From NCBI GenBank assembly GCA_913061055.1, contig CAJXVA010000008.1, positions 1-51,774 on the forward strand: a stretch of DNA of 51,774 nucleotides. The letters are read 5' to 3'. The stretch comes from an uncultured Pseudomonadota bacterium. GTDB taxonomy: Bacteria; Myxococcota_A; Polyangia; Nannocystales; Nannocystaceae. The notes below the pieces were generated by a model. The model did no database searches and had not been told where the DNA came from. It saw only the letters and a list, made by a program, of their open reading frames with translations. Below are positions 8,451 to 17,085 of the stretch, in pieces. A program made the translations under genes and the position numbers. Position 1 is the first letter of the stretch, and each line of letters begins with the position of its first letter.

Positions 8451-9443
8451 TCAGTCCGCTTCGAGGTCGACGTACTTCAGCCGAGGGAACCGCTCTTCGA
8501 GCTCCCCTTCCATCCGATCGACCTCACGCGCCAGCTCGTCCAGGAGTTGGTCGCCGAAGTCCCGCGCGAACTGCTCGCGCTGCTCCGGAGTCTCCATCGC
8601 GGTGTAGCGCTCCTCGACGAACTCGATCATGCGACCGCCGAACACGGCGCCGTCGAAGTCGAGCTGGGCTTGGAGCCGGAAGTTGTCGGCGCCGACGATG
8701 CGGGTCTTCACATTGCGGACGCGCATCACGGCCGGGTGCTGCTTGAGGTACGCGGTGATCTCGGCCTGAAGGTCGGCGGGGATCGCTGGGCCCAGCAGGA
8801 GGGTTCGGTTGCGAATCCCCAGCCACACCGCGACGAGGCCCAGCATGATGCCGATGACGATCGCCCCGATGGCGTCGAACATCGCGTTGCCGGTCATGTA
8901 CGCGAGTCCGAGACCGGCCGCGGCGACGAGGACACCCAGGCAGGCGACCGCGTCTTCGAGCAAGACCGCGGCCACCGTGGGGTCGGTGGTCGTGCGCAGG
9001 TATTGGAGCAGGGTCTTCTCGCCCTTCTTCTCCCAGACGACCCTCGCTGCGGCCATCAAGACGTAGCCCTCGACGATGAAGGAGATCGCGAGGATCACGA
9101 ACGGGATCCACGACACCTCGAGCGTCGGCGGTTCGATGAGGCCATGAATGCCGTGGTAGATCGTGACGCCGCAACCGAGCACGAAGATGCCGACGGCGGA
9201 GAGCAACGAGTACAGGTAGCGGTCCGCGCCGTACCCGTAGTGGAACAAGGCGTCGGCCGGCCTTTCGCTCTGGCGGATGCCAAGGAAGAGCAGCGCCTGG
9301 TTCGACGTGTCGGCCAAGGAGTGAATCGCCTCGGAGAACATCGCGCCCGAGCCCGTGACGACGAACGCGAAGAACTTGATCACGGTGAGCGATCCGTTGC
9401 CCACCAGCGCTCCAAGGACTGCACCCTTCGACGAGCCGGCCAC
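8451..9443 (-). CDS. Cation diffusion facilitator, SLC30A9 (ZnT9)-like
   Basis: A 330-residue inner-membrane cation efflux protein. Helices are interrupted by the metal-site segments GSGAMFSEAIHSLADTSNQ (TM2, His and Asp ligands of the HSxxD type) and VLLEDAVACLG (TM5, where a Glu-Asp pair takes the usual HxxxD place). These, plus HYGYGADRYLYSLLSAVGIF and the TM5 LLED wording, resemble the SLC30A9/ZnT9 branch rather than classic CzcD/FieF. The cytoplasmic C-terminal domain (about 225-330) has the ferredoxin-like fold sequence (VRNVKTRIVGADNFRLQAQL) and ends in an acidic coiled segment. Zn2+/H+ exchange is the family function. Starts at GTG 9441-9443, no clear Shine-Dalgarno. Confidence 0.88.
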   Translation of the reverse strand: MAGSSKGAVLGALVGNGSLTVIKFFAFVVTGSGAMFSEAIHSLADTSNQALLFLGIRQSERPADALFHYGYGADRYLYSLLSAVGIFVLGCGVTIYHGIHGLIEPPTLEVSWIPFVILAISFIVEGYVLMAAARVVWEKKGEKTLLQYLRTTTDPTVAAVLLEDAVACLGVLVAAAGLGLAYMTGNAMFDAIGAIVIGIMLGLVAVWLGIRNRTLLLGPAIPADLQAEITAYLKQHPAVMRVRNVKTRIVGADNFRLQAQLDFDGAVFGGRMIEFVEERYTAMETPEQREQFARDFGDQLLDELAREVDRMEGELEERFPRLKYVDLEAD

Positions 9444-9637
9444 CTACGATCGGGCATACGCCGGCCGTGGCGCCGGGGTCAAGCGAGGGCGCTCGCAACG
9501 CAGCGGGGTTCGCATCAGGCGCATGTGCCTGGGGCAAGCTCCAGCGCTGCCCTGAAGGAAACCGAAGGTGCCCGCATGTGGCCTATGACACGCATGTCGT
9601 CCCAAGAGGGTGGTTGATCGGCCTCGAATGCGGCAAC

Positions 9638-10585
9638 ATGGAGGTAGTGGTGGTGTCGCTTCAAACGCTGTGGCTGATGTTGGCGTACGCGCCGGTGGTC
9701 CCTGCGCCAGCGCCTCCTCCGGCCGTGCCCCCTTCCGCTGACGTGCTTGCGCCTGCGCCTGCACCGGCGGAAGCCGCCGCGCCGGCACCCGCTCCGGCAC
9801 CCCCGGTCGCCGAGGCGGCTGCTGACCCCGCCACGGAGCCTGTCACCGGGCCGGCTGTGGAGCCGGCCGCGGAGGAGATCTCCGAGCCAGTCGCGGAAGC
9901 GGCCGAGCCCGAGCCCGAGGTCCTTGCGGCCGAGCCCGAGACAGAACCGCTCGACGCCGAGCCGACCCCACACACCGTCACCTTGGTGCACCGGGGCTCC
10001 GTCTCCTCCTCTTCTCACTATGATCCTCCGCCACCCCACGACTCTCACGAGGAGTTCTTCGTGTCCGGGTACGGCGGGATGATCACCCGCGGGTCCGCGG
10101 TCTCCGGAAAGATGGGCGTGCTCCGCGGCTATCACGGCGGCCTGCTCCTCGGCGATCGGCTCTCGATCGGCGTCGCCTACCATCGGCTGAAGAAGCGATT
10201 CGGTGCTCCGATCCTCGACGGCCAGGGCCGCCCGATCGCGCTGGAGATGGCCTACGGCGGCTTGGAGATCGGTGCCACTGTGGTGCGACGCGGTCGCTTC
10301 GAGCTCGGCATCCAGACCATGTTCGGCGGTGGCGCATCGTGCCTCACCTACGACGTCAACGGCCGCAGCAACGTCGCCGAGTGCGTCGAGTCGGTGCAGA
10401 TGATGGTCCTCGAGCCGAGCGTGCTGGCCAACATCCGGGTCACCGACTGGATGCGGTTGGGCCTGGAGGGTGGATACCGGGGCGTTGCTCGCTCCGAGTG
10501 GGTTGCGCCCACGGACTTTGATCTCGGGGGAGGCTTCTTCGGCCTCAACCTCGACTTCGGATGGTTCGCGCGACCCGACGCCTAG
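9638..10585 (+). CDS. Envelope protein with Pro/Ala/Glu-rich spacer and barrel-like domain
   Basis: About 315 residues. A short hydrophobic N-terminus (VVVVSLQTLWLMLAYA) serves as a signal or anchor, followed by about 110 residues rich in Pro, Ala and Glu, a periplasm-spanning type of spacer, and a domain from about residue 140 with alternating hydrophobic strands and frequent Gly/aromatic residues (FFVSGYGGMITRGS, YHGGLLLGDRLSIGVAY, ending FFGLNLDFGWFARPDA), resembling a small outer-membrane beta barrel. Start choice: ATG at 9638 has no ribosome site, while GGAGG at 9640-9644 sits 8 bases before a GTG at 9653, so the true start may be 9653 and five residues shorter. Stop TAG at 10583; terminator follows at 10616. 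Confidence 0.7.
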   Translation: MEVVVVSLQTLWLMLAYAPVVPAPAPPPAVPPSADVLAPAPAPAEAAAPAPAPAPPVAEAAADPATEPVTGPAVEPAAEEISEPVAEAAEPEPEVLAAEPETEPLDAEPTPHTVTLVHRGSVSSSSHYDPPPPHDSHEEFFVSGYGGMITRGSAVSGKMGVLRGYHGGLLLGDRLSIGVAYHRLKKRFGAPILDGQGRPIALEMAYGGLEIGATVVRRGRFELGIQTMFGGGASCLTYDVNGRSNVAECVESVQMMVLEPSVLANIRVTDWMRLGLEGGYRGVARSEWVAPTDFDLGGGFFGLNLDFGWFARPDA

Positions 10586-10615
10586 GACGCAACGCCTGAG
10601 GCCGGTTCCACGAAG

Positions 10616-10652
10616 AACGCGGCAACCGATCGACATCGGCGCCGCGTTTTTT
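10616..10652 (+). terminator. Rho-independent terminator after 9638-10585
   Basis: Stem AACGCGGC (10616-10623) pairs with GCCGCGTT (10641-10648), with an inner CCGAT/ATCGG stem, and runs into six T residues at 10647-10652. Confidence 0.85.
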
Positions 10653-10693
10653 CTGTTTCGGTGAGTCCCACGGGGATCGCTCCGGTTCCCGTC

Positions 10694-10767
10694 GTTCGGA
10701 GCAAGAGAGCGGAGCATCCCGAAGGGATGCTCCGCGGAAGAGATGAAAGGTCCCGAACGCAGGCCTC
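10694..10767 (+). repeat. 74-bp dispersed hairpin repeat, copy A
   Basis: Begins GTTCGGAGCAAGAGAGC and ends GTCCCGAACGCAGGCCTC. It matches the reverse complement of 18970-19043 at 66 of 74 positions by direct comparison. Its centre is a perfect 10-bp stem, GGAGCATCCC/GGGATGCTCC, with a GAA loop (10711-10733). It lies between the 3' ends of two converging genes (10585 and 10805). No open frame. Could be a REP/MITE-like element or a structured bidirectional transcript end. Confidence 0.85.
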
Positions 10768-10804
10768 ACTAGCCGACCCGGCACAGGCCCTCTGCCGTGA
10801 GGGC

Positions 10805-11371
10805 CTAGTCCAGGAACTTCACCGCGCCCGAGCCCAGCTCGTAGAACGCCGGCACGATCTTGACCTCACCGGCCTCGACCGCCTTGCGAATGATCTCCGA
10901 CTTGCTGACGAGATCCTCCGCGACATGGGAGGCGTTGGCGCGGACGACATCGTTGACGTCTTCGCTGGCGGCCTTTGCTTTTGCGGGCTGGATGTAGCCC
11001 AGCAGGGTGTTGAGGTTTGGCCCGTTGTCGCCACCGGCGATCGCCGCCGTGACGGCACCGCAGGATTCGTGTCCAAGGACAACGATGACCGAGGTTTTGA
11101 GGTTGGCGACGGCGTACTCGATGCTGGCAACCGAGGAGGTGTTCGCGACGTTTCCAGCGACGCGAATGACAAACAGCTCTCCGAGGCCGGAGTCGAAGGC
11201 GAACTCGGGGACGACGCGGGAGTCGGCGCAGCTGAGGATGATTGCGTAGGGCTCCTGGCCGCTCGTCAGGGAGGTTCGACGCGAGCTGTCCTGCAGCTTG
11301 CCGTCGAGTTTGTCTGCAACGAAGCGGGCATTGCCAGCCTCGAGCCGTTGAAGGATTTGGTCGATCGACAT
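10805..11371 (-). CDS. Beta-class carbonic anhydrase
   Basis: A 188-residue zinc enzyme interconverting CO2 and bicarbonate. Ligand motifs are complete: CADSR (Cys48, with the Asp50-Arg52 dyad) and GHESCG (His101, Cys104). Further family segments are ELFVIRVAGN and ASIEYAVANLKTSVIVVLGH. The ATG at 11369-11371 (MSIDQILQRL) starts right at the family's usual N-terminal helix; a GTG 39 bases upstream would add a poor, non-conserved extension. No signal peptide, so cytoplasmic. The gene is divergent from the carotenoid oxygenase operon (86 bp between starts). Confidence 0.95.
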   Translation of the reverse strand: MSIDQILQRLEAGNARFVADKLDGKLQDSSRRTSLTSGQEPYAIILSCADSRVVPEFAFDSGLGELFVIRVAGNVANTSSVASIEYAVANLKTSVIVVLGHESCGAVTAAIAGGDNGPNLNTLLGYIQPAKAKAASEDVNDVVRANASHVAEDLVSKSEIIRKAVEAGEVKIVPAFYELGSGAVKFLD

Positions 11372-11457
11372 CTCCGCGGGAGCGTAGCAGCCCGGCGGGG
11401 AACCTGACACAACGTCAGTTTCACATTTTGCCGCCGGCGGGCGATACGGTGCGGCTG

Positions 11458-12957
11458 ATGAGTTCGTTGCCGATCACCACCCGTCATGGCAAGGCACTTT
11501 CCGTCGCCGGAGGTCGTCCCCCCGACGCGCCGGCGTGGATCGACGAGATTGACAACCCCTACCTGCATGGGCTGTTCGCACCGATTCAAACCGAGCTGCA
11601 GGCCGATGAACTCACGGTCGTGGAAGGCGAGCTTCCGCGCGACCTTCGGGGCGGGTACTTCCGCAACGGCCCCAACGCGGTGCATGCCCCCAAGAACCGC
11701 TACCACTGGTTCGATGGTGACGGGATGGTGCACGGGATCTGGTTCGAGGATGGCAAGGCTCGGTATGCGAACCGGTACGTGGGCACCGCCGGGCTGGAGA
11801 TGGAGGCAGAGGCCAACACGACGATCTGGCCCGGGGTGTTGGGACCGTTCGACTTCTCCGCGCCTCTGGGGCCGATCAAGGACACGGCCAACACCGACCT
11901 CATTGAGGTGGGGGGCCGATTGCTCGCGCTCTGGTACGAGTCGGGCAAGCCCTACGTGCTCGATCCCAACACGTTGCAGACCCGGGGGGTCGAGGATTTC
12001 GAAGGGCGGCTTACCTTCCCCCTTTCGGCTCACTCCAAGATGGACCCCAAGACGGGAGACTTCATCTTCTTCAGCTACGGCGACCGGCCGCCCTACATGC
12101 GCTACGGAGTGTTCACGGCGCAGGGCCAGCTTCATCACGTCGACATCGACCTGCCGGGCCCTCGCCGGCCGCACGACATCGGCGTGACCCCGCGGTACTC
12201 GATCCTCCACGACTTCCCGGTGTTCTACGACCCCGAGTTGTTCGCCAAGAAGGGGAAACGGGTGCCGCTGTTTCACCCCGAGGTGCCCACCCGCTACGGC
12301 GTCATTCCGCGGCTGGGCACCAACGACGACGTGCGCTGGTTCGAGTGCGAGCCCTGCTACATGCTGCATGTCGTCAACTGCTGGGAAGATGGCGATTGGG
12401 TGGTCATGGTCGGCTGTCGGACCGCGGACCCCTCGTTGCACCCCGACCCTGAGGATGGCCGGATCGCGGCGATGCTCAGCGGTCTCAAGCTGCAGGCCAA
12501 CCTCTATCGCTGGCGGTTCAACATGGTGACCGGGGCGGTGCAGGAGGGCCCGCTCGACGATTCGAACGCGGAGTTCCCGATGATCCGTCCGTCGGTCATC
12601 GGAGAGTCGAACCGGTGGGCGTACCTGCAGCACATCCCCTACGAAGTCCCCGCGACCTTCGAGAGTCTGATGAAGTTCGACGTGCAGACGGGCGCACACA
12701 CCGAGTATCGGTACGGCCCGGGCGTCTACGGGAGCGAGACCCCGTTCGCACCAAGGCCCGGTGGCGACGAAGAGGACGACGGATACCTGGTGACGTTCGT
12801 GACCGATACCGCGGACTGGAGTAGTTCGTGTTTGGTCTTTGACGCCCGCGACATCGCCCAGGGGCCGCTGGCCAAGGTTGCGCTGCCCCAGCGAGTGCCG
12901 GCCGGGTTTCACGCGACCTGGATCGATGGAGCGGTTCTCGATGGCGCTGCGTCCTGA
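11458..12957 (+). CDS. Carotenoid cleavage oxygenase family protein
   Basis: A 499-residue non-heme iron dioxygenase of the RPE65/carotenoid/lignostilbene oxygenase family, which cleaves a conjugated C=C bond to two aldehydes or ketones. The four iron-binding His are in the expected places: SAHSKMD, ILHDFPV, YMLHVVN and GFHATWI (near the C-terminus). The family's N-terminal GYFRNGPNAV and YHWFDGDGMVHG segments are clear. No signal peptide. First gene of a plus-strand operon; its last 17 bases overlap the next gene's start, so translation is probably coupled. The substrate (carotenoid, apocarotenoid or stilbene) is not decided by sequence. Confidence 0.95.
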   Translation: MSSLPITTRHGKALSVAGGRPPDAPAWIDEIDNPYLHGLFAPIQTELQADELTVVEGELPRDLRGGYFRNGPNAVHAPKNRYHWFDGDGMVHGIWFEDGKARYANRYVGTAGLEMEAEANTTIWPGVLGPFDFSAPLGPIKDTANTDLIEVGGRLLALWYESGKPYVLDPNTLQTRGVEDFEGRLTFPLSAHSKMDPKTGDFIFFSYGDRPPYMRYGVFTAQGQLHHVDIDLPGPRRPHDIGVTPRYSILHDFPVFYDPELFAKKGKRVPLFHPEVPTRYGVIPRLGTNDDVRWFECEPCYMLHVVNCWEDGDWVVMVGCRTADPSLHPDPEDGRIAAMLSGLKLQANLYRWRFNMVTGAVQEGPLDDSNAEFPMIRPSVIGESNRWAYLQHIPYEVPATFESLMKFDVQTGAHTEYRYGPGVYGSETPFAPRPGGDEEDDGYLVTFVTDTADWSSSCLVFDARDIAQGPLAKVALPQRVPAGFHATWIDGAVLDGAAS

Positions 12958-13378
12958 AGACCTCGTGGGAAGCTGGGATCTCGAGGCGTTCGAGGTCGAG
13001 CTCGCCGATGGCAGGCAGGTGTTTCCGATGGGCGCCGATGCTCGCGGTCGCTTGATGTACGGCGCCGATGGACGCATGTCGGCCACGCTCAGTGTCGCGG
13101 ACCGTGCGCCGTTGTCGGTCCCGCGACTCGAGGCGTTCGGGCGCGCACCGCAGTCGGAGAAGGCAACCGCGTTCGATTCTTTTCTGGCCTATGTTGGCCG
13201 CTACACCGTCGAGGCGGGCGCGGTTGTCCACCACGTCGAACTGGCCTCGGTCCCCAACATCGTCGGGGCGAAGCAGCGACGGGAAGCGACGCTGGAGCAT
13301 GACCACCTGATCTTGCGGTATGCCGTGCACGGCGACCGCGGCACCCGACACAACACCTTGCGATGGCGACGCTCGTAG
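12941..13378 (+). CDS. Lipocalin-like domain protein
   Basis: A 145-residue protein, start ATG at 12941 inside the end of the oxygenase gene, with GGAG nine bases upstream. Sequence features fit the bacterial lipocalin-like family: an N-terminal LVGSWDLEAFEV (the GxW of lipocalins), GRLMYGADGRMSATL, a central FLAYVGRYTVEAGAVVHHVE, then VPNIVGAKQRREATLEHDHL and a final strand. Such barrels bind small hydrophobic molecules. Position directly between the carotenoid oxygenase and an aldehyde dehydrogenase suggests it holds or shuttles the lipophilic substrate or aldehyde (inference). Its last 16 bases overlap the following gene. Confidence 0.8.
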   Translation: MALRPEDLVGSWDLEAFEVELADGRQVFPMGADARGRLMYGADGRMSATLSVADRAPLSVPRLEAFGRAPQSEKATAFDSFLAYVGRYTVEAGAVVHHVELASVPNIVGAKQRREATLEHDHLILRYAVHGDRGTRHNTLRWRRS

Positions 13379-15057
13379 ACACCTGGTTCTCCTCCCACGC
13401 GCAGCGCCTCGAGCGAGCGGTGCAAGCCTGTGCGACCCGAGAGGCCTGGACGCCCTTCATCGAGTCGCCCTCGGGAAAGCTGCATCCCCCCGGGGCCAAG
13501 GACGCGGGACTTGCCTGGTTTCAGGCGGCGTTGGGTGGGCCCTTCCCGCTCTCGATGCCCGGGGAGGTTGGGCGTACCGGCGCCGAGGTCTCGCCCTACA
13601 CGCGCGGGCCGCTGCGCATCGACTATCCGAAGGTCGAGGTCGAGCCGCTGATGGCCGCCGCCCGAGCGGCGATGCCCGCGTGGCGCAAGACATCGGTGCA
13701 AGACCGGGTTGGCGTGTGCCTGGAGATCCTCGACCGACTCGCCCAGGACGTGTTCTCAAACGCGTTCGCCACCATGCACACCGCCGGGCAGGGGTTCATG
13801 ATGAGTTTCGCCGGCAGCGGCGCCAACTCGCTCGACCGGGGGCTCGAGGGGATCGCGTTCGCGTACAAAGCGATGAAGGACATCCCTACCGAGGCGGTGT
13901 TCGAGCGCCGGTTTGGTGGAGAGCCGGTCCGACTCCGCAAGCGCTACCGGCTGATGCCGCGAGGCGTCGCCATCGTGATCTCGTGCGGGTCCTACCCCGC
14001 ATGGAACGCGTATCCGGCGTTGTTCGCCAACCTGGCGACGGCCAACCCCGTCGTGCTCAAGCCTCATCCCGAGTGCATCCTCCCGATGGCGCGCATGGTG
14101 CAGATCGCCCGTGACACCCTGCTCGAGGCCGGATTCGACCCCAACCTGGTCACGCTCGCGGCCGATACCCGGGCCGAGCCGATCACCAAACAGCTGCTGC
14201 GACATTCGCAGACCGCGATCATCGACTACACCGGGAGCCAGCAGTTTGGCGCCTGGATCGAGGCCAACTGCAACCACGCGGACGTGTACACCGAGACCGC
14301 CGGGTGCAACGCCGTCGTGGTCGAGTCCGCGGATGCGCTGGAGCCTGTCCTCGACGCACTCGCGCAGAGCCTGTGTCTGTTCTCCGCCCAGATGTGTACG
14401 GCGGCGCAGAACATCTTCGTCCCCTCCGATGGTGTCCGGGTCGGCGAGACGCGGGTGCTTCCGGACGCGTTTGCGGCCGGGTTGGTGGCGGCGATCGATC
14501 GCATGCTCGCCGATCCCAAGCACGCGGCCGGCATCTGCGGCGCGCTGCAGACGGACTCGATCGAGGCCATGCTGCACAAGCTTGGCAAACACCCGGGAGT
14601 GGTCCGCGCGAGTCAGCCGTACGACCACCCGCAGTACCCCCGCGCCCGGACCGCGACCCCGCTGGTCGTGCGGGCATCGGCACCGGATCCGGTCTACCAG
14701 CAGGAGCACTTTGGCCCGGTGGGGTTCGTGATCGAGGCCCGCGACCGCGACCATGCCCTGCAGCAAGCGGCGCACGATGCCGGAGCGTTCGGCTCCATCG
14801 CAAACTACGCGTACTCCGTGGACCCGGACTTCCGGGAGGCCATCGAGGACGCGTTTGCAGAGAACGGGTCCTCGGTCGGCATCAACCTGCTCGGGCAGCG
14901 CCCCATCAACTTCACCGCAGCGTTCAGCGACTACCACGTCACTGGGCTCAACCCGGCCGGAAACGCCTGCCTCACCGACCTCGCGTTCGTCACCCGGCGC
15001 TTTCGCGTCGTGCAATCAAAGACCGAAGAGACATGCCCCGCATCGACGACATCCTGA
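13363..15057 (+). CDS. PaaN-like aldehyde dehydrogenase
   Basis: A 564-residue aldehyde dehydrogenase-fold enzyme. Catalytic Cys345 lies in FSAQMCTAAQNIFVP and the general base Glu311 in YTETAGCNAVVV; the cofactor region is MPRGVAIVISCGSYPAWNAY with NPVVLKPHPECIL. Length, the long N-terminal extension before the ALDH core (about 1-95) and the wording of these motifs match the family annotated as phenylacetate-degradation protein PaaN (the second type) rather than ordinary ALDHs. In this operon it would oxidise an aldehyde from the upstream oxygenase to an acid or acyl-CoA (inference). Starts within the lipocalin gene and its last 25 bases overlap the thiolase gene. Confidence 0.85.
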   Translation: MATLVDTWFSSHAQRLERAVQACATREAWTPFIESPSGKLHPPGAKDAGLAWFQAALGGPFPLSMPGEVGRTGAEVSPYTRGPLRIDYPKVEVEPLMAAARAAMPAWRKTSVQDRVGVCLEILDRLAQDVFSNAFATMHTAGQGFMMSFAGSGANSLDRGLEGIAFAYKAMKDIPTEAVFERRFGGEPVRLRKRYRLMPRGVAIVISCGSYPAWNAYPALFANLATANPVVLKPHPECILPMARMVQIARDTLLEAGFDPNLVTLAADTRAEPITKQLLRHSQTAIIDYTGSQQFGAWIEANCNHADVYTETAGCNAVVVESADALEPVLDALAQSLCLFSAQMCTAAQNIFVPSDGVRVGETRVLPDAFAAGLVAAIDRMLADPKHAAGICGALQTDSIEAMLHKLGKHPGVVRASQPYDHPQYPRARTATPLVVRASAPDPVYQQEHFGPVGFVIEARDRDHALQQAAHDAGAFGSIANYAYSVDPDFREAIEDAFAENGSSVGINLLGQRPINFTAAFSDYHVTGLNPAGNACLTDLAFVTRRFRVVQSKTEETCPASTTS

Positions 15058-16217
15058 TCCTGGACGGAGCCCGCACCGCGGTGGGCACATTCCTCGGTGG
15101 CCTTTGTCGCGTCAGCCCCACCTCGCTCGGTGTGACCGCGTCCAAGGGAGCCTTGCAGCGGGCCGGCATCGAGCCGGACCGGATCGACGCCACGATCTTC
15201 GGAAACGTGCTCCAGTCGGCGAAAGACTCCGTGTACCTGGCACGGCACGTGGGGCTGCAGGCGGGCGTTCCCGAGGACCGACCCGCGCTGGTCGTCAACC
15301 GGGCGTGCGCTTCAGGGCTCGAGTCCGTGATTCAGGGCGCGAAGGCGATGGGGGTGGGAGAGGCGGAGTTTGTGCTCGCCGGTGGCTCCGAGAACATGAG
15401 CATGACGCCCTACGCGATGCGCGGGGTTCGGCAGGGCTGGAAGATGATCAAGTCCGATGTGGACGACATGCTGTTCAGCGCGCTGTTCGATCCGATGGCG
15501 GGGTGTTCGATCGGGGAGACCGTCGAGCACCTCGCGGCGGAGCAAGGCGTGACGCGAGAGCAAGCCGATGCGATGGCCGTGGAGGGACAGCGCCGAGCCG
15601 CTCAGGCCGTCGCCACGGGGATCTACGCGGAGGAGATCGTCCCAGTGACCGCCGGGAGCCGTCGCAAGCCGGTTCAGATCGAGCTCGATGAAGCGCCGCG
15701 TCCGGGCTCGACGATGCAGGGGCTGGCGCAGCTGCCCGGGTTGTACGAGGGCGGGGTGAACACCGCGGGGAACTCGTGCGGGCTCAACGACGCGGCTGCG
15801 GCGGTGGTGATGGCCACTTCGGATGCCGCGAAGGCTGCCGGGGCGACACCGCTGGGGCGGGTGGTGAGCTGGGCAAGTGTGGGCGTGGCGCCCAAGAGCA
15901 TGGGGTTGGGTCCGATCGAGGCGAGCCGAAAAGCGCTGCGCGACGCCGGACTCTCGGTCAACGACCTGGACGTCATCGAACTCAACGACTCGTTTGCCGT
16001 CCAGTCTGTCGCGGTTCAGCGGGCGCTGGAGCTCGATCCCGCCAAGGTGAACCCCAATGGAGGTGCCGTCGCACTCGGGCATCCCATGGGAGCGACCGGG
16101 ACGCGGCTGGTGCTCTCGGCCCTGTACCAACTGCGCCGGACGCAGGGGCGATACGCGCTGGCGACCGTCTGCGTCGGAGGCGGGCAGGGCACCGCGATCG
16201 TGCTCGAGCGGGCCTGA
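15033..16217 (+). CDS. Thiolase (acetyl-CoA acetyltransferase family)
   Basis: A 394-residue thiolase. Nucleophile Cys92 is in NRACASGLES, the His350 motif is GGAVALGHPMGATG and the second Cys380 is in CVGGGQG. The usual NEAFA segment reads ELNDSFAVQS, a conservative change. The ATG at 15033 gives the standard N-terminus (DDILILDGARTAVGTFLGG). It either cleaves 3-ketoacyl-CoA in beta-oxidation or condenses acetyl-CoA; with a crotonase and an acyl-CoA dehydrogenase downstream, degradation is favoured. Start overlaps the PaaN-like gene by 25 bp. Confidence 0.93.
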   Translation: MPRIDDILILDGARTAVGTFLGGLCRVSPTSLGVTASKGALQRAGIEPDRIDATIFGNVLQSAKDSVYLARHVGLQAGVPEDRPALVVNRACASGLESVIQGAKAMGVGEAEFVLAGGSENMSMTPYAMRGVRQGWKMIKSDVDDMLFSALFDPMAGCSIGETVEHLAAEQGVTREQADAMAVEGQRRAAQAVATGIYAEEIVPVTAGSRRKPVQIELDEAPRPGSTMQGLAQLPGLYEGGVNTAGNSCGLNDAAAAVVMATSDAAKAAGATPLGRVVSWASVGVAPKSMGLGPIEASRKALRDAGLSVNDLDVIELNDSFAVQSVAVQRALELDPAKVNPNGGAVALGHPMGATGTRLVLSALYQLRRTQGRYALATVCVGGGQGTAIVLERA

Positions 16218-16272
16218 GCGCCCCAGAGGGCCCACGGGTTGTATCCGGACGGTGGACGGGCAAACCTCGGGC

Positions 16273-17064
16273 GTGACCACTGTCGATCGTCCCCGCATCC
16301 GGACCGAAGTCCATGGCGCCGTCTTGCTACTCGTCCTCGACCGAGCGGAGAAGCGGAACGCGTTCGACCTGCGGATGCTTCGTGAACTGGCGGAAACGCT
16401 GACCCGCTACGAGGCCGACGACGCCCTGCGTTGCGCGGTGTTGGCCGCGGATGGTGAGCACTTCACAGCCGGCCTCGACCTGGCGGAGGTGGGTCCGGCC
16501 GTGGCTGATGGGGCGCCGTTGTTCCCGGAGGGATCGGTCGATCCGCTGAGCATGCGCCCTCCGCTTCGGCGCAAGCCGCTGATCATGGCGGTGCAGGGCT
16601 GGTGCCTGACGATCGGCATCGAGTTGCTGCTCGCCGCGGATATTCGGCTGGCCGCGAGCGGGACGCGGCTGGGGCAGATCGAGATCAACCGGGGCATCTT
16701 TCCCTTCGGTGGAGCGACGGTCCGCCTTCCACAGGTCGCGGGGTGGGGCAACGCGATGCGTTGGCTTCTGACCGGTGACGTCTTCGATGCCGAGGAAGCG
16801 CACCGGATCGGGTTGGTCCAAGAGGTTGTTCCCGCCGAGTCGCTCCGCGAGCGTGCCCTCGAACTTGCGGCGACGGTGGCCAAGCGCGCGCCTCTGGGCG
16901 TGCAAGCGACGCTCGCATCCGCGGCCCAAGCGGAGATGCAGGGGCAGCAAGCCGCCATCGACGGCCTGCTTCCCACCGCCATGAAGCTGATGGCGAGCGA
17001 GGACGCGGCGGAGGGCCTGCGCTCCTTCGTCGAGCGTCGTGACGGCGTGTTCACCGGGCGTTGA
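16273..17064 (+). CDS. Crotonase (enoyl-CoA hydratase/isomerase) family protein
   Basis: A 263-residue crotonase, start GTG at 16273 (VTTVDRPRIRTEV). The oxyanion-hole segments are present: EHFTAGLDL and GIELLLAADIRLA with the preceding QGWCL loop. Of the two catalytic Glu of rat mitochondrial hydratase, the first has a counterpart in LGQIEINRG, while the position of the second (in the AMExxLTGD segment) is Arg here (NAMRWLLTGD). True hydratase activity is therefore doubtful; isomerase or another crotonase chemistry is possible. It lies 55 bp after the thiolase and 21 bp before the dehydrogenase. Confidence 0.88.
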   Translation: MTTVDRPRIRTEVHGAVLLLVLDRAEKRNAFDLRMLRELAETLTRYEADDALRCAVLAADGEHFTAGLDLAEVGPAVADGAPLFPEGSVDPLSMRPPLRRKPLIMAVQGWCLTIGIELLLAADIRLAASGTRLGQIEINRGIFPFGGATVRLPQVAGWGNAMRWLLTGDVFDAEEAHRIGLVQEVVPAESLRERALELAATVAKRAPLGVQATLASAAQAEMQGQQAAIDGLLPTAMKLMASEDAAEGLRSFVERRDGVFTGR

Positions 17065-17085
17065 ACCACCGGGCCCATCCCTGCG

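Noticed and set aside
11266..13086. A 606-codon open frame antisense to the carotenoid oxygenase
   Set aside because: The oxygenase has all four iron-binding His; the opposite frame lacks any recognisable sequence.
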